Notes: generated by a model from the letters alone, not told the origin. A DNA stretch of 64,000 nucleotides from Clostridiales bacterium (GCA_025757645.1 CP107216.1:1363501-1427500); one strand, 5' to 3'; shown: positions 17,533 to 25,622, counted from the first letter of the stretch. Made by a program: numbers and translations.

Positions 17533-18551
17533 GTGTTCACCTGCGTTTCGATCGCCACGGCGTGGGAGATTCCGGGGATGCTTTCGCCCTGCATGGATGC
17601 GGTGGGCGACATGAGCGCGCCGGTCGCCGCAAACAACAGCCGCCGGATCTGGCCGCCTGCCAGCAGCTTCAGCAGATGCCCCGCGAGCACGGCTGCGCTG
17701 CATCCGCAGCCGGAGCCGCCGGCGTGTACGTCCTGCCCCTCCAGGTCATAGATCAGCAGGCCGCAGTCCGTGTAGAGCCCCTCGAGCTCGATGCCGTCGT
17801 TCTGAAACAGCCGCGTCACGACCGTGTGCCCGATCTTGCCGAGGTCGCCGGTTACGATCAGGTCGTAGTAGTCCGGCGTGCGGCCGGTGTCGGCAAAGTG
17901 CGCCTTGAGCGTCTCATAGGCGGCGGGCGCCATGGCGGCGCCCATATTGTTCGCGTCCGTGATGCCCGCGTCGGCGATCTTTCCGGTCGTCACCATCGTC
18001 ACACGCGGCCCGCTGCCGGCCGCGCCGAGGATGAGCGCGCCGGAGCCGGTGACGGTCCACTGCGCAGTCGGTGTGCGCACGCCGCCGTATTCCAGCGGGA
18101 ACCGGTACTGCCGCTCGGCAGAGCAGAAGTGCGAGCTCGTGAGCGCGGCGGCGTGCTCGGCGTAGCCGCCGTCGATGAGCATGGCGGCCAGACTGAGCGA
18201 TTCCGCCATCGTCGAGCACGCGCCATACAGGCCCAGATAGGGCACGCCGATGTCGCGCATGGCATAGGCCGAGCCTACGCATTGGTTGAGCAGGTCACCG
18301 GAGAGCACATAGTCGAGCTGCTCCGGGAGCAGCCCGGCCTTCTGGCACACAAGGTCGAAGCACTGCCGCAGCATGGCGCTCTCGGCCTGCTCCCAGCTCT
18401 TTGTGCCGAAATAGGTGTCCTGACTGACGCTGTCAAAGCAATCGCGCAGCGGGCCCTCGCCCTCCTTTTTGCCTACGACGCTGGCGGAGGCAAGGATCAC
18501 GGGCGGGGCGACAAACTGCACGGTCTGAGGTCCGATTCGTTTGGATTTCAA
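17529..18551 (-). CDS. spoVAD: Stage V sporulation protein AD
   Basis: This 340-residue soluble thiolase-fold protein binds dipicolinic acid and forms part of the SpoVA complex. Family landmarks are IGPQTVQFVAPPVILASASVVGKKEG (shown in part), the GLYGACSTMAESLSLA segment and HAGGSGCGCSAAVLAGHLL. The start is a TTG at 18551 with AAGGTGAT upstream; this gives the family's normal length, whereas earlier starts would run into spoIIID. It is downstream of spoIIID on the same strand, 83 nt apart, with a GC-rich hairpin (18601-18628) in between that lacks a T tract. Confidence 0.92.
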   Translation of the reverse strand: MKSKRIGPQTVQFVAPPVILASASVVGKKEGEGPLRDCFDSVSQDTYFGTKSWEQAESAMLRQCFDLVCQKAGLLPEQLDYVLSGDLLNQCVGSAYAMRDIGVPYLGLYGACSTMAESLSLAAMLIDGGYAEHAAALTSSHFCSAERQYRFPLEYGGVRTPTAQWTVTGSGALILGAAGSGPRVTMVTTGKIADAGITDANNMGAAMAPAAYETLKAHFADTGRTPDYYDLIVTGDLGKIGHTVVTRLFQNDGIELEGLYTDCGLLIYDLEGQDVHAGGSGCGCSAAVLAGHLLKLLAGGQIRRLLFAATGALMSPTASMQGESIPGISHAVAIETQVNT

Positions 18552-18634
18552 GCAATCACCTTCGACGCTAGCGTTTCCGTTTTTGCGGGAAATATGCGCG
18601 GCGCGGCCGCCCATCCGGGTGGCCGCGCGCCGGT

Positions 18635-18883
18635 TTATGTACCTTTGTATTTTCGCCGCGTCGCCATGCCGCCGCGGATGTGCCGCTCCGCCTTGTTGCG
18701 GTCCAGCAGCTGCCGGACCTGCTGATAGAGCGCGGGGTTGATCTTCTCCAGCCGCTCCGTCAGATCCTTGTGGACGGTCGATTTTGAAACACCGAATTGT
18801 TTGGCGGCGGCGCGGACGGTGGTATTGTTGGCGAGAAGATATTCCGCAAGATCGCATGCGCGCGCTTCCATGTCCGTGTGCAC
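18635..18883 (-). CDS. spoIIID: Sporulation transcriptional regulator SpoIIID
   Basis: The 82-residue DNA-binding protein has a single helix-turn-helix (TTVRAAAKQFGVSKSTVHKDLTERL) followed by the conserved basic tail ERHIRGGMATRRKYKG. It is the mother-cell regulator that acts with sigma E. The GTG start at 18883 has GGAGTG upstream. It is preceded by a good sigma-E-type promoter, consistent with its known regulation. Finding it directly upstream of spoVAD-spoVAE is unusual, because these are forespore genes in Bacillus. Confidence 0.93.
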   Translation of the reverse strand: MHTDMEARACDLAEYLLANNTTVRAAAKQFGVSKSTVHKDLTERLEKINPALYQQVRQLLDRNKAERHIRGGMATRRKYKGT

Positions 18884-18912
18884 TTACACCACTCCCCATA
18901 TTTGCGTAATTC

Positions 18913-18940
18913 AGTATATGAATTTTTGCGGGGAATATGA
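18913..18940 (-). promoter_or_regulatory. Putative sigma-E promoter of spoIIID
   Basis: The minus strand has TCATATT (fits the sigma-E -35 KMATATT), a 13-nt spacer and CATATACT (one mismatch to CATACAMT). The implied transcript starts about 25 nt upstream of the spoIIID start. The spacer is 1 nt shorter than usual. Confidence 0.6.
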
Positions 18941-18972
18941 GGCGGGCGCGCCGTGCGTGCCATTGCTTTGCG

Positions 18973-19001
18973 TGGACAACTGTGCAGGGGTGTGTTAGAA
19001 T
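18973..19001 (+). promoter_or_regulatory. Putative promoter of the small accessory genes
   Basis: TGGACA, 17 nt, TAGAAT, 34 nt upstream of the interrupted membrane-protein gene. Confidence 0.5.
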
Positions 19002-19035
19002 TCAAATAGAATGGCCTGAAGTGGGAGGAATGAAC

Positions 19036-19404
19036 GTGGAGCTGCTGAAAATGGGGCTGCTTTTGCTGGTCGGATTCCTGTTTGGCGGGTACCACTTTGA
19101 CGATCAGGTGCTGATCTCGGAGCGGCTGTCCGGCCATCATCGTGTGAAGTTGAAAAACACTCGCGTGATCAAAGTGTTTTTGCTCTTGCGCGATAAAAAC
19201 CAACACAGTTATTTTTCGACGGTCGCCGTTTGCATGTAGATTTACGCATATCTTCTGGGAATCGCGAACTTTCTTTTGGCAGCCGTAATCCGTACTCGCG
19301 AAGCGGTCGATATTGTATTATATATTGACTATGGTTTTGGATTACTGGGCATGTTCGTAATTGTGTTCTTTGGTGCCTTTTATAGCATGAAGCGCAAAAA
19401 ATGA
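19036..19404 (+). pseudogene. Small membrane protein gene interrupted by an in-frame TAG
   Basis: From GTG 19036 (GGGAGG 7 nt upstream) the frame encodes 67 residues starting with a hydrophobic helix (LLKMGLLLLVGFLFGGYHF) and stops at TAG 19237-19239. Without any frame change the next 54 codons run open to TGA 19402-19404 and encode two further hydrophobic stretches (YAYLLGIANFLLAAVI and FGLLGMFVIVFFGAFY) ending in a positive tail MKRKK. The simplest reading is one 122-residue membrane protein broken by a nonsense mutation. Functional truncation, stop readthrough or a sequencing error are alternatives. No family is recognised. Confidence 0.65.
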
Positions 19405-19459
19405 GCGAGGATGGGTGCGCGCCATCTTTCAACCGATGAGAGATATAGGAGTGGAATGT

Positions 19460-19765
19460 ATGAATTTTTGCTGCGAAGATATGCAGGCACATGTCCGCAT
19501 CGTGACGGAACACACGGCACAGCTCTGCGATGGCAAAGCGATCTCATATCTGCCGCAGTTTCATGAATACGGCATCCCGTGCGGGGATGGGCATTCGCAT
19601 ATCGTGATTCATTATTGCCCGTGGTGTGCAAAGCCTCTGCTTCCGGCATCTCTTCGTGAGCGCTGGGTGGATGAGCTGATAGCCATGGGGTATGCCGATC
19701 CGCTGTTTGACGAGACGATCCCCGAGGCATACAAGACTGACCGCTGGTGGAGAGAACGAGCTTGA
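19460..19765 (+). CDS. Cysteine-rich small protein (DUF6980-like)
   Basis: The 101-residue protein begins MNFCCEDM and carries HYCPWCAKPLP-like spacing (HYCPWCAKPLL), a CxxC that looks like a zinc ribbon half. I associate this pattern with the DUF6980 family, from memory only. The ATG at 19460 has AGGAGTGG upstream. It lies in a small patch between two membrane-protein genes and shares their strand. The biochemical role is unknown. Two cysteine pairs (CC near the N-terminus and CxxC in the middle) suggest metal binding. Confidence 0.65.
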   Translation: MNFCCEDMQAHVRIVTEHTAQLCDGKAISYLPQFHEYGIPCGDGHSHIVIHYCPWCAKPLLPASLRERWVDELIAMGYADPLFDETIPEAYKTDRWWRERA

Positions 19766-19791
19766 GATAAGGACGACTGAAGGAGACAGAA

Positions 19792-20298
19792 ATGAAGCAG
19801 CGCTATGAGATACCGCTGCCGCTGGACGAGGTCAAGGAGCGGCTACGTGCAGATATGCAGACGGACTGGCCATTGGGGAAACTGTTGCGTAGTGTGAAAA
19901 GGCCGGCGAATGACCGACGCGGTCTATACGGGCAGATCGAGGGTGAGCGCCTCTGGGCGGTTATGATGCACGGATATGATATGTACCCGAAGCGCGTGTT
20001 TTTCGGTACGCTCCGTGCACAGGGCGATCACACAATCCTTGAGGGTGGTTTTCGCTATCCGATGCAGGTGCTGCTGAAGCTGGCAGTGCTCTTGGCGTGG
20101 ATTTTGTTCGGTATCATCCGTATAGGTGTGTATACTGCGCCTGCGCTCCTTTGCGAAGCTGCGCTGTGCGCGCTTTTCTTTGCGCTGCTGATCGTGCCGG
20201 GGCGCTTGATTAACCGTGAGAATGACCGGACAGTGAGAGAATATTTTCAGCGGGCTTCCCGCGGGGAGCCATTCGCTCAGGAAGTCAACCCGGAATAA
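19792..20298 (+). CDS. Uncharacterised membrane protein, two transmembrane helices
   Basis: This 168-residue protein has a charged N-terminal domain of about 95 residues, then two closely spaced hydrophobic helices (LLKLAVLLAWILFGIIRIGV and LLCEAALCALFFALLIVPG), then a short charged tail. AAGGAGAC precedes the ATG. It begins 26 nt after the DUF6980-like gene and is followed by a terminator at 20374, so it is probably the last gene of a three-gene unit. I do not recognise the family; the N-terminal part resembles small bacterial proteins in which a soluble domain is tethered to the membrane. Confidence 0.6.
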   Translation: MKQRYEIPLPLDEVKERLRADMQTDWPLGKLLRSVKRPANDRRGLYGQIEGERLWAVMMHGYDMYPKRVFFGTLRAQGDHTILEGGFRYPMQVLLKLAVLLAWILFGIIRIGVYTAPALLCEAALCALFFALLIVPGRLINRENDRTVREYFQRASRGEPFAQEVNPE

Positions 20299-20373
20299 AG
20301 AGACAATTGGGAAAGGGACGCTGGCTGTGCGAGCATTTGCTTTGCATAGGTGTCAGTGGGCGAGATAGCTTGC

Positions 20374-20403
20374 GGGCGGTGCATCAGCACTGCCCACGTT
20401 TTT
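20374..20403 (+). terminator. Terminator after the small accessory genes
   Basis: GGGCGGTG, loop CATCAG, CACTGCCC, then ACGTTTTTC. One G-T pair is present in the stem. Confidence 0.65.
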
Positions 20404-20475
20404 CTTCGTTTCGCTGCGTATTCGCCGGTGAAAATGTCGCGGCGGCAGAAATTTTACTCCTATTTTACAAACCGC

Positions 20476-20504
20476 TTGCATTCTCCGGCACCATGTGGTA
20501 AGCT
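20476..20504 (+). promoter_or_regulatory. Promoter of the phosphonate-type transporter operon
   Basis: TTGCAT, 17 nt, TAAGCT. It implies a 5' leader of about 250 nt before phnD. Confidence 0.55.
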
Positions 20505-20510
20505 GTCGAT

Positions 20511-20762
20511 TGGTTTCCGGAATGCGGCGAAAGGGGGAGCGCCCTGGCGCCGCGCTCAACAGAAAAATGATGACGAAACCAGATTGCGAGGGAGCCCGTG
20601 TTCCGGGTTGAGAGGATCCCAGGGAGGATCGACCGGCCAAATCCGTCCGCAGGGGCGGATTCTCAGCGTCTGCCGGTTGTCAGGTATGGTATATGCAGCG
20701 CTGCATATGCCAATTTTTTATGCCTGCGGTCGGCGGAAAGAAAAAATCTGGAGGGTATGTAC
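20511..20762 (+). ncRNA. Long structured 5' leader, candidate cis-regulatory RNA
   Basis: The 464-nt gap before phnD contains no credible gene. Past the promoter at 20476 it holds several nested complementary pairs: GGTTTC (20513-20518) with GAAACC (20576-20581); GCGGCG and AGGG with CCCT and CGCCGC (an extended hairpin at 20524-20553); CTCAAC with GTTGAG (20606-20611); and CCGGC ... ATCCG ... CGGAT ... GCCGG (about 20634-20678). The folding is by eye. It matches none of the riboswitch consensus sequences I know, including cobalamin, c-di-AMP, SAM, lysine, guanidine and TPP. Confidence 0.45.
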
Positions 20763-21803
20763 ATGAAAAAAGTAGTGGCAATGATGCTGTCTCTGGTCCT
20801 GGCGCTCGGCCTGATGGCCGGCTGCGGCCAGAAGGACGCCGGAACGGCCGGCGGCACGAAGACGATCGAGAGTCTGAAGATCGCGTTCTCCCCGTATGCG
20901 GACGCCGATCAGATCACGACGGCGACCGAACCGCTCGAGGCGCTGCTCAAGGCGAAGCTGCTGGAAAAGGGCTATGACGTGCAGAGCATCGACATGACCG
21001 TCGGCACGAGCTACACCGCCGTGGGCGAGGCGCTCAGCGCAGGCAGCGCGGACATCGGCTTCATCTCCGGCGGCAACTATGTCCTGTTTTCCGATGACTG
21101 CGACGTGCTGCTGACGGCGCTGCGCTACGGCATCAACAAGGACTCCGACAACCCCGCCGACTGGAACGACGGCACCATCGAGGAAAACACGCAGGACATG
21201 ACGACCTACTACCGCTCGATCATTCTGGCCGGCCCGAGCGCAAAGGGGCAGGAGCTGCTCAAGAAGGTCAACGCCGGCGAGGAGCTGACGTGGGACGATC
21301 TCAACAGCGCGACCTGGTCTGTGCTCGCCCCGACGTCCGCGTCCGGCTACATCTACCCGAGCCTCTGGCTGCAGGAGCACTATGGCAAGACCATTGCCGA
21401 TCTGGATCACGTGGTGCAGTCCGACTCGCACAGCACGTCGCTCGCGCGTCTGGCCACCGGTCAGGCTGACGTGATGGTCTCCTATGGCCATATCCGCATC
21501 AAGAACGCGCCCATCTGGCAGGAGAAGCTCGGCGGCACGGCCCCCATGGTCGAGCAGACGGGCATCATCGGTGTGACCGAGGGCATCTACAATGACATGA
21601 TCGCCTACAGCAAGAACTCCGACCTCATGGCCGACGAGGATTTCCGCAAGGCGCTCGGCGAGGCGTTCATCGAGATCGCCCAGACCGACGAGGGCAAGGA
21701 GATCATCAGCGTCTTCAGCCAGGTCGGCTATACCTGGGGCAAGGATTCGGACTATGACGGCGAGCGTGACGCGCAGGCCATGCTCAAGTCCGCCGGAAAG
21801 TAA
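20763..21803 (+). CDS. phnD: Phosphonate/phosphate-type ABC transporter, substrate-binding lipoprotein
   Basis: This 346-residue lipoprotein has a signal peptide ending in the lipobox LMAGC (Cys21). The mature part is a periplasmic-binding-protein fold of the PhnD type (SLKIAFSPYADADQITTATEPLEALL... in part; AGSADIGFISGGNYVL). It is predicted to be anchored outside the membrane and to deliver substrate to the fused PhnE permease. The start at 20763 is chosen by GGAGGG at 7-nt spacing. It is first in phnD-phnC-phnE. Phosphonate, phosphite or phosphate are possible; no C-P lyase genes are in the window. Confidence 0.85.
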   Translation: MKKVVAMMLSLVLALGLMAGCGQKDAGTAGGTKTIESLKIAFSPYADADQITTATEPLEALLKAKLLEKGYDVQSIDMTVGTSYTAVGEALSAGSADIGFISGGNYVLFSDDCDVLLTALRYGINKDSDNPADWNDGTIEENTQDMTTYYRSIILAGPSAKGQELLKKVNAGEELTWDDLNSATWSVLAPTSASGYIYPSLWLQEHYGKTIADLDHVVQSDSHSTSLARLATGQADVMVSYGHIRIKNAPIWQEKLGGTAPMVEQTGIIGVTEGIYNDMIAYSKNSDLMADEDFRKALGEAFIEIAQTDEGKEIISVFSQVGYTWGKDSDYDGERDAQAMLKSAGK

Positions 21804-21807
21804 ACCC

Positions 21808-22566
21808 ATGCTGCTGGAAGCTGCACACATCAGCAAGCGCTTCGGCAGCCGGCCGCAAGTGCTGACGGACGTCTCCTTCGGCGTCGAGCCGGGGGAGTTC
21901 GTGTCCGTCATCGGCCCGTCCGGCGCCGGGAAGACGACGCTGTTTCGCATCCTCAACGGCACGCTGCCGTGCGACGGCGGGGAAGTGTGCATCGACGGGC
22001 AGCCGTTTTCCCGCGCGCGCGGCCGCGCCAAGCGCGCCGTGCAAAAGCGCATCGGCACGATCTATCAGGACTTTGCCCTCGTAGAGCCGGTCTCCTGCCG
22101 GCAGAACGTGCTCAATGCCTGCCTGCCGGACATGGCGCTGCCGGCGGCGCTGCTGGGCCTGTTTTCGCGCGCACAGATCGCGGAGGCCGAGCGGCTGCTC
22201 GCGCGCGTCGGTCTGGCGGACAAGTGCGACGAGCCGGTCTGCGATCTCTCCGGCGGGCAGAAGCAGCGCGTCGCCATCGCGCGCGCGCTCATGCGCAGGC
22301 CCGCGCTGCTGCTGGCGGACGAGCCGGTCGCCTCGCTCGATCCGGTCACTGGCCGGCAGATCCTTGCGCTGCTGCAGGATATTCAGCGCACGGAGGGCGT
22401 CGCCATCCTCATGAACAGTCATAATCTCGACCAGAGCCGGGCGGTCTCCACCCGGCTCCTTGGCCTGCACGCCGGGCGGATTGTGCTCGACAGCGTGCCT
22501 GCCGCCGTGACGGATGCCGACCTCGCGCGCATCTACGGCGGCGCGGAAAGCGAGGCCGCGCCATGA
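21808..22566 (+). CDS. phnC: Phosphonate-type ABC transporter ATP-binding protein
   Basis: This 252-residue ABC ATPase has Walker A GPSGAGKTT, Q-loop region IYQDFALVEP, signature LSGGQKQRVAIARAL, Walker B LLADEPVASLDP and the H-loop MNSHNLD. The Q-loop neighbourhood and the LNGTLPCDGGEV segment are of the PhnC type. The ATG lies 4 nt after the phnD stop, and its stop overlaps the start of the permease gene (ATGA). It powers the PhnE permease from the cytoplasmic side. Confidence 0.9.
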   Translation: MLLEAAHISKRFGSRPQVLTDVSFGVEPGEFVSVIGPSGAGKTTLFRILNGTLPCDGGEVCIDGQPFSRARGRAKRAVQKRIGTIYQDFALVEPVSCRQNVLNACLPDMALPAALLGLFSRAQIAEAERLLARVGLADKCDEPVCDLSGGQKQRVAIARALMRRPALLLADEPVASLDPVTGRQILALLQDIQRTEGVAILMNSHNLDQSRAVSTRLLGLHAGRIVLDSVPAAVTDADLARIYGGAESEAAP

Positions 22567-24119
22567 CGCGCGCGCGCGGCAGGCGCTGGGCGCGGGCACT
22601 GGGTGTGCTCGCGCTGTTTGTGCTGGCGTTCTGGCTCACGGGGTGCGATCCCGCGGTGTTCTGGGCGCGGCGGGCGCACCTGCGCGACATTGTCTCGCAG
22701 CTCTTCCCGCCGGACTGGAGCTACCTGTCCGCGATCGTCGCGCCGCTGCTGGCCACGCTGCGCATGTCCGTCACCGGCACGGCGCTGGGCGTGCTGCTGG
22801 CGCTCATCCTCGCGCCGCTGTGCGCGGCCAACCTGCCGTGCCCGGCGCCGGTGCGCCGCATCCTGCGGTTTCTGGTGCAGGTGCTGCGCTCGTTCCCGGC
22901 GCTGATTCTTGCGCTGCTGGCGACGTTCCTGTTCGGCCTCGGCACGTTCTCCGGCACGGTCGCCATCACGCTCTTCACACTGGCCGTCATGACGCGCATG
23001 ACCTATGAGGACATCGAAACGCTGACGCTCGCGCCCTATCGCGCCCTGTGCGCCATGGGTGCGTCCCCGGCGCGGGCCTATGCGCGCGCCGTCGTGCCGG
23101 AGATCGCCTCGGGTTACCTGACCAACGCGCTCTACCTGCTCGAGACGAATGTGCGCCACAGCGCCATCCTCGGCTATGTCGGCGCGGGCGGCATCGGCCT
23201 GCTGCTCAACGAGAAGATCTCGTGGCGGGAGTATGGCCGCGTCGGTGCGATCCTTGTGTGCCTGTTCGTGACTGTCTGTTGCATCGAGTGGCTCAGCCAC
23301 GTGCTCGGGCGCATCATCCGCGGCGAGCGCAGCATCCCGCGCGGGGCAAAGCGCGCGATCTGGGCGGCGGTGCTCGTGTGCGTCGTCGTCTGCACGGCGG
23401 GCATCGAAGCGCCGGATCTGGCGCACACGAGTAAAAGCGTGCTCGCGGCGATGGGCACGGGGCTGCTGCATCCGGACTGGAGCTTTTTCTTCGGCACCGG
23501 CAAGGACGGCCTCGGCTGGCTGCTGCTCGAGACGGTCGGCATCGCGCTGGCCGGTACGGGCCTCGGCGCGCTGCTCGCTTTGCCGCTGGCGTTTTTGAGC
23601 ACACCGAAGCTGCTGCCGCGCCCGGTCGCGCTGCTGTTTCGGGTGCTGATCGTGGCGATCCGCTCCGTGCCGTTTCTGATCTACGGGCTGATTTTCATCC
23701 GTGTCTCCGGCCCGGGCGCGTTTACCGGTGTGCTGACGCTTGCGGTGTGCAGCATCGGCCTGCTCAGCAAGCGCTTCACCGAGGCGATCGAGTCGCTGGA
23801 TTTTCGCGCTTACGACGCGCTGCGCGCCATGGGCGTCTCTCTGCTGCCGCGCATCCGCTATGCGGTGCTGCCGCAGCTCGGCCCGGCGTTTTCCTCGGCT
23901 GTGCTCTATCGGTTCGATGTCAACATCCGCGAGGCGTCCGTGCTCGGCCTTGTCGGTGCCGGCGGCATCGGCGCGCCGCTCATTTTCGCCATGAATCAGT
24001 ACGCATGGAACGATGTCAGCGCTATCTTCCTCGGCTTTGTTCTGCTCGTCTGGCTCATCGACGTGGGCTCGGCCCGCCTGCGTACCCGGCGCACCGCGGC
24101 TGCCGCTCCCGGGAAATGA
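22563..24119 (+). CDS. phnE: Fused double phosphonate-type ABC permease (PhnE-PhnE)
   Basis: The 518-residue membrane protein consists of two PhnE-like permease halves in one chain. Each half has the inner-membrane-component EAA-type loop (EDIETLTLAPYRALCAMGAS near residue 145 and EAIESLDFRAYDALRAMGVS near residue 410). Both also carry the downstream GxVGAGGIG motif (LGYVGAGGIGLLLNEK and LGLVGAGGIGAPL). Separate phnE copies or a homodimer are the common arrangement; a fusion fixes the heterodimer. The first residues (MTRARGRRWARAL) give a positive cytoplasmic start. Confidence 0.88.
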   Translation: MTRARGRRWARALGVLALFVLAFWLTGCDPAVFWARRAHLRDIVSQLFPPDWSYLSAIVAPLLATLRMSVTGTALGVLLALILAPLCAANLPCPAPVRRILRFLVQVLRSFPALILALLATFLFGLGTFSGTVAITLFTLAVMTRMTYEDIETLTLAPYRALCAMGASPARAYARAVVPEIASGYLTNALYLLETNVRHSAILGYVGAGGIGLLLNEKISWREYGRVGAILVCLFVTVCCIEWLSHVLGRIIRGERSIPRGAKRAIWAAVLVCVVVCTAGIEAPDLAHTSKSVLAAMGTGLLHPDWSFFFGTGKDGLGWLLLETVGIALAGTGLGALLALPLAFLSTPKLLPRPVALLFRVLIVAIRSVPFLIYGLIFIRVSGPGAFTGVLTLAVCSIGLLSKRFTEAIESLDFRAYDALRAMGVSLLPRIRYAVLPQLGPAFSSAVLYRFDVNIREASVLGLVGAGGIGAPLIFAMNQYAWNDVSAIFLGFVLLVWLIDVGSARLRTRRTAAAAPGK

Positions 24120-24189
24120 AGTTCGCGGCGGCCAACTGGTGGTTTGCACTGCGCCCGGCATTTTTTCAAATATTTTCAGTTTTTGTGAT

Positions 24190-24215
24190 GAGAGTCCTGA
24201 TTATGGGACTCTCTT
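24190..24215 (+). terminator. Probable terminator of the phnDCE operon
   Basis: GAGAGTCC pairs with GGACTCTC around an 8-nt loop, followed by TTCC; the T tract is weak. From here to 24408 I see no further gene. Confidence 0.45.
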
Positions 24216-24408
24216 CCTGCTATGATGGAGAAAACAGGCGGACAGGCGGCTCTGCAGCGCGAAAGGCAGCGGCTGCCGCCGGCGACGCCTGAGCAGCCGG
24301 TCAAATGGAAACGCTGTAAAAAATGTACATCATGATGGCTTTTGACTGGCTTACACCGCTGAATTGTGGTAATATTATGCTGATCCTTGCGGGAAACGGA
24401 GAATCACT

Positions 24409-25410
24409 ATGCCAAAGTCACCGAATCAGAAACTGAAGTTACTGTACCTGATGGAGATCCTGCTGCAGCAGACGGACGAGCGCCACCCGATGACCGTGCC
24501 GGAGATGATCGCGCAGCTGGCCCAGCGCGGCGTGTCGGCCGAACGCAAGAGTATTTACGGCGATCTGGAGGCGCTGCGCACATTCGGCCTGGACATCGTG
24601 CAGGCCAAGTCCAAGACGACCGGATACTATGTCGGCACGCGCGCATTCGAAACGCCGGAGCTCAAGCTGCTGGTCGACAGCGTGCAGTCGTCGAAATTCA
24701 TCACGCACAAAAAGACGCTGGCCCTTATCAAAAAGATCGAAGGTCTTGCCAGCATCTATGATGCGCAGCTCCTGCAGCGGCAGGTCTATGTTCACGGCCG
24801 CGTCAAGAGCATGAACGAGAGCGTTTATTATAATGTCGACGAGATCTCCGACGCCATTTCCCGGGATCGGCAGATCCGTTTTCACTACTTTGAATACACC
24901 ATCTCCAAGCAGCGCCGGTGTCGGAAAGAGGGCGCGTTTTACGTCGTCAGCCCGCTGGCGCTGATGTGGGACAATGAAAATTACTATTTGCTGGCGTGGG
25001 ATGCCAAGGCCGCTCTGCGCAAGCATTACCGCGTGGACAAGATGACGGATATCTCCGCGCTGGAGGTGCCGCGCGAGGGTGCGGCGGATGCGGCGCAGCT
25101 CGACCTGTCGGCGTATTCTCAAAAAGTGTTCAGCATGTTCAGCGGGGAAGAGCAGACGGTGCGGCTGCGCTTTGCCAACCATCTGGTCGGTGCGGTGCTC
25201 GACCGCTTCGGCAAGGACGTGATCGTGGTCGCCGATGGGCCGGAGCATTTCAAGGTCACGCTGAATGTGGTCACGAGCCCCAAGTTTTACGCCTGGCTGT
25301 TCGGCTTCGGCACTGAGGTGGAGATCCTCTCGCCGCCGTCGGCCCGGCAGGAGATGCAGCGTATGCTCACCGCCGCCGCGCAGCTGTATGCGGCGGATGC
25401 GCAGTCGTGA
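24409..25410 (+). CDS. WYL-domain transcriptional regulator
   Basis: This 333-residue protein has an N-terminal winged helix (QKLKLLYLMEILLQQTDERH...VSAERKSIYGDLEAL) and a central WYL domain recognisable by the stretch SPLALMWDNENYYLLAWDAK and KHYRVDKMTDI. The C-terminal WCX-like extension follows. WYL domains bind nucleic acids or small ligands and commonly control stress, DNA-repair or defence genes. GGGAAACGGAG precedes the ATG. It is a single gene between the phn operon and the thiT riboswitch; its target is not evident from context. Confidence 0.85.
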   Translation: MPKSPNQKLKLLYLMEILLQQTDERHPMTVPEMIAQLAQRGVSAERKSIYGDLEALRTFGLDIVQAKSKTTGYYVGTRAFETPELKLLVDSVQSSKFITHKKTLALIKKIEGLASIYDAQLLQRQVYVHGRVKSMNESVYYNVDEISDAISRDRQIRFHYFEYTISKQRRCRKEGAFYVVSPLALMWDNENYYLLAWDAKAALRKHYRVDKMTDISALEVPREGAADAAQLDLSAYSQKVFSMFSGEEQTVRLRFANHLVGAVLDRFGKDVIVVADGPEHFKVTLNVVTSPKFYAWLFGFGTEVEILSPPSARQEMQRMLTAAAQLYAADAQS

Positions 25411-25411
25411 C

Positions 25412-25440
25412 TTGACAAATCTCACATATGCGTGTATAAA
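25412..25440 (+). promoter_or_regulatory. Promoter of the TPP riboswitch-thiT transcript
   Basis: TTGACA, 17 nt, TATAAA, beginning 2 nt after the stop of the WYL gene. Confidence 0.8.
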
Positions 25441-25451
25441 TCATCATGTAC

Positions 25452-25541
25452 ATTGGGGGGCTGGGTCATTCCCGGCTGAGACGAGTGAATCGAAGCTCGA
25501 TACCCACAGACCTGATCCGGATAATGCCGGCGTAGGAAACG
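25452..25541 (+). ncRNA. TPP riboswitch (THI element)
   Basis: The conserved blocks GGGGGGCTGGG, CTGAGA, ACCC, GACCTGATCCGGATAATGCC and GGCGTAGGAA occur in the correct order. Thiamine pyrophosphate binding should favour the downstream terminator and shut off thiT. It is a typical single-aptamer arrangement for transport control. Confidence 0.95.
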
Positions 25542-25574
25542 AAATCTATCATACATTATCATCGTTTTCTATGG

Positions 25575-25605
25575 ACTGCATTGTTTCGGCAATGCAGTTT
25601 TTTCT
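25575..25605 (+). terminator. Riboswitch expression-platform terminator
   Basis: ACTGCATTG, loop, CAATGCAGT and then TTTTTTC lie between the TPP aptamer and the thiT ribosome-binding site. Confidence 0.85.
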
Positions 25606-25622
25606 TTGAGGAGGAACACAAC

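Noticed and set aside
18596..18634. Terminator between spoIIID and spoVAD
   Set aside because: GC hairpin present but without a T tract, and with a mismatch; recorded only as a hairpin.
20511..20762. Cobalamin, c-di-AMP (ydaO), guanidine or TPP riboswitch before phnD
   Set aside because: None of the consensus blocks I know are present; kept only as an unassigned structured leader.
24340..24375. Promoter for the WYL gene (TTGACT or TTACAC with TAATAT)
   Set aside because: Spacer lengths of 22 or 13 nt do not fit; not annotated.
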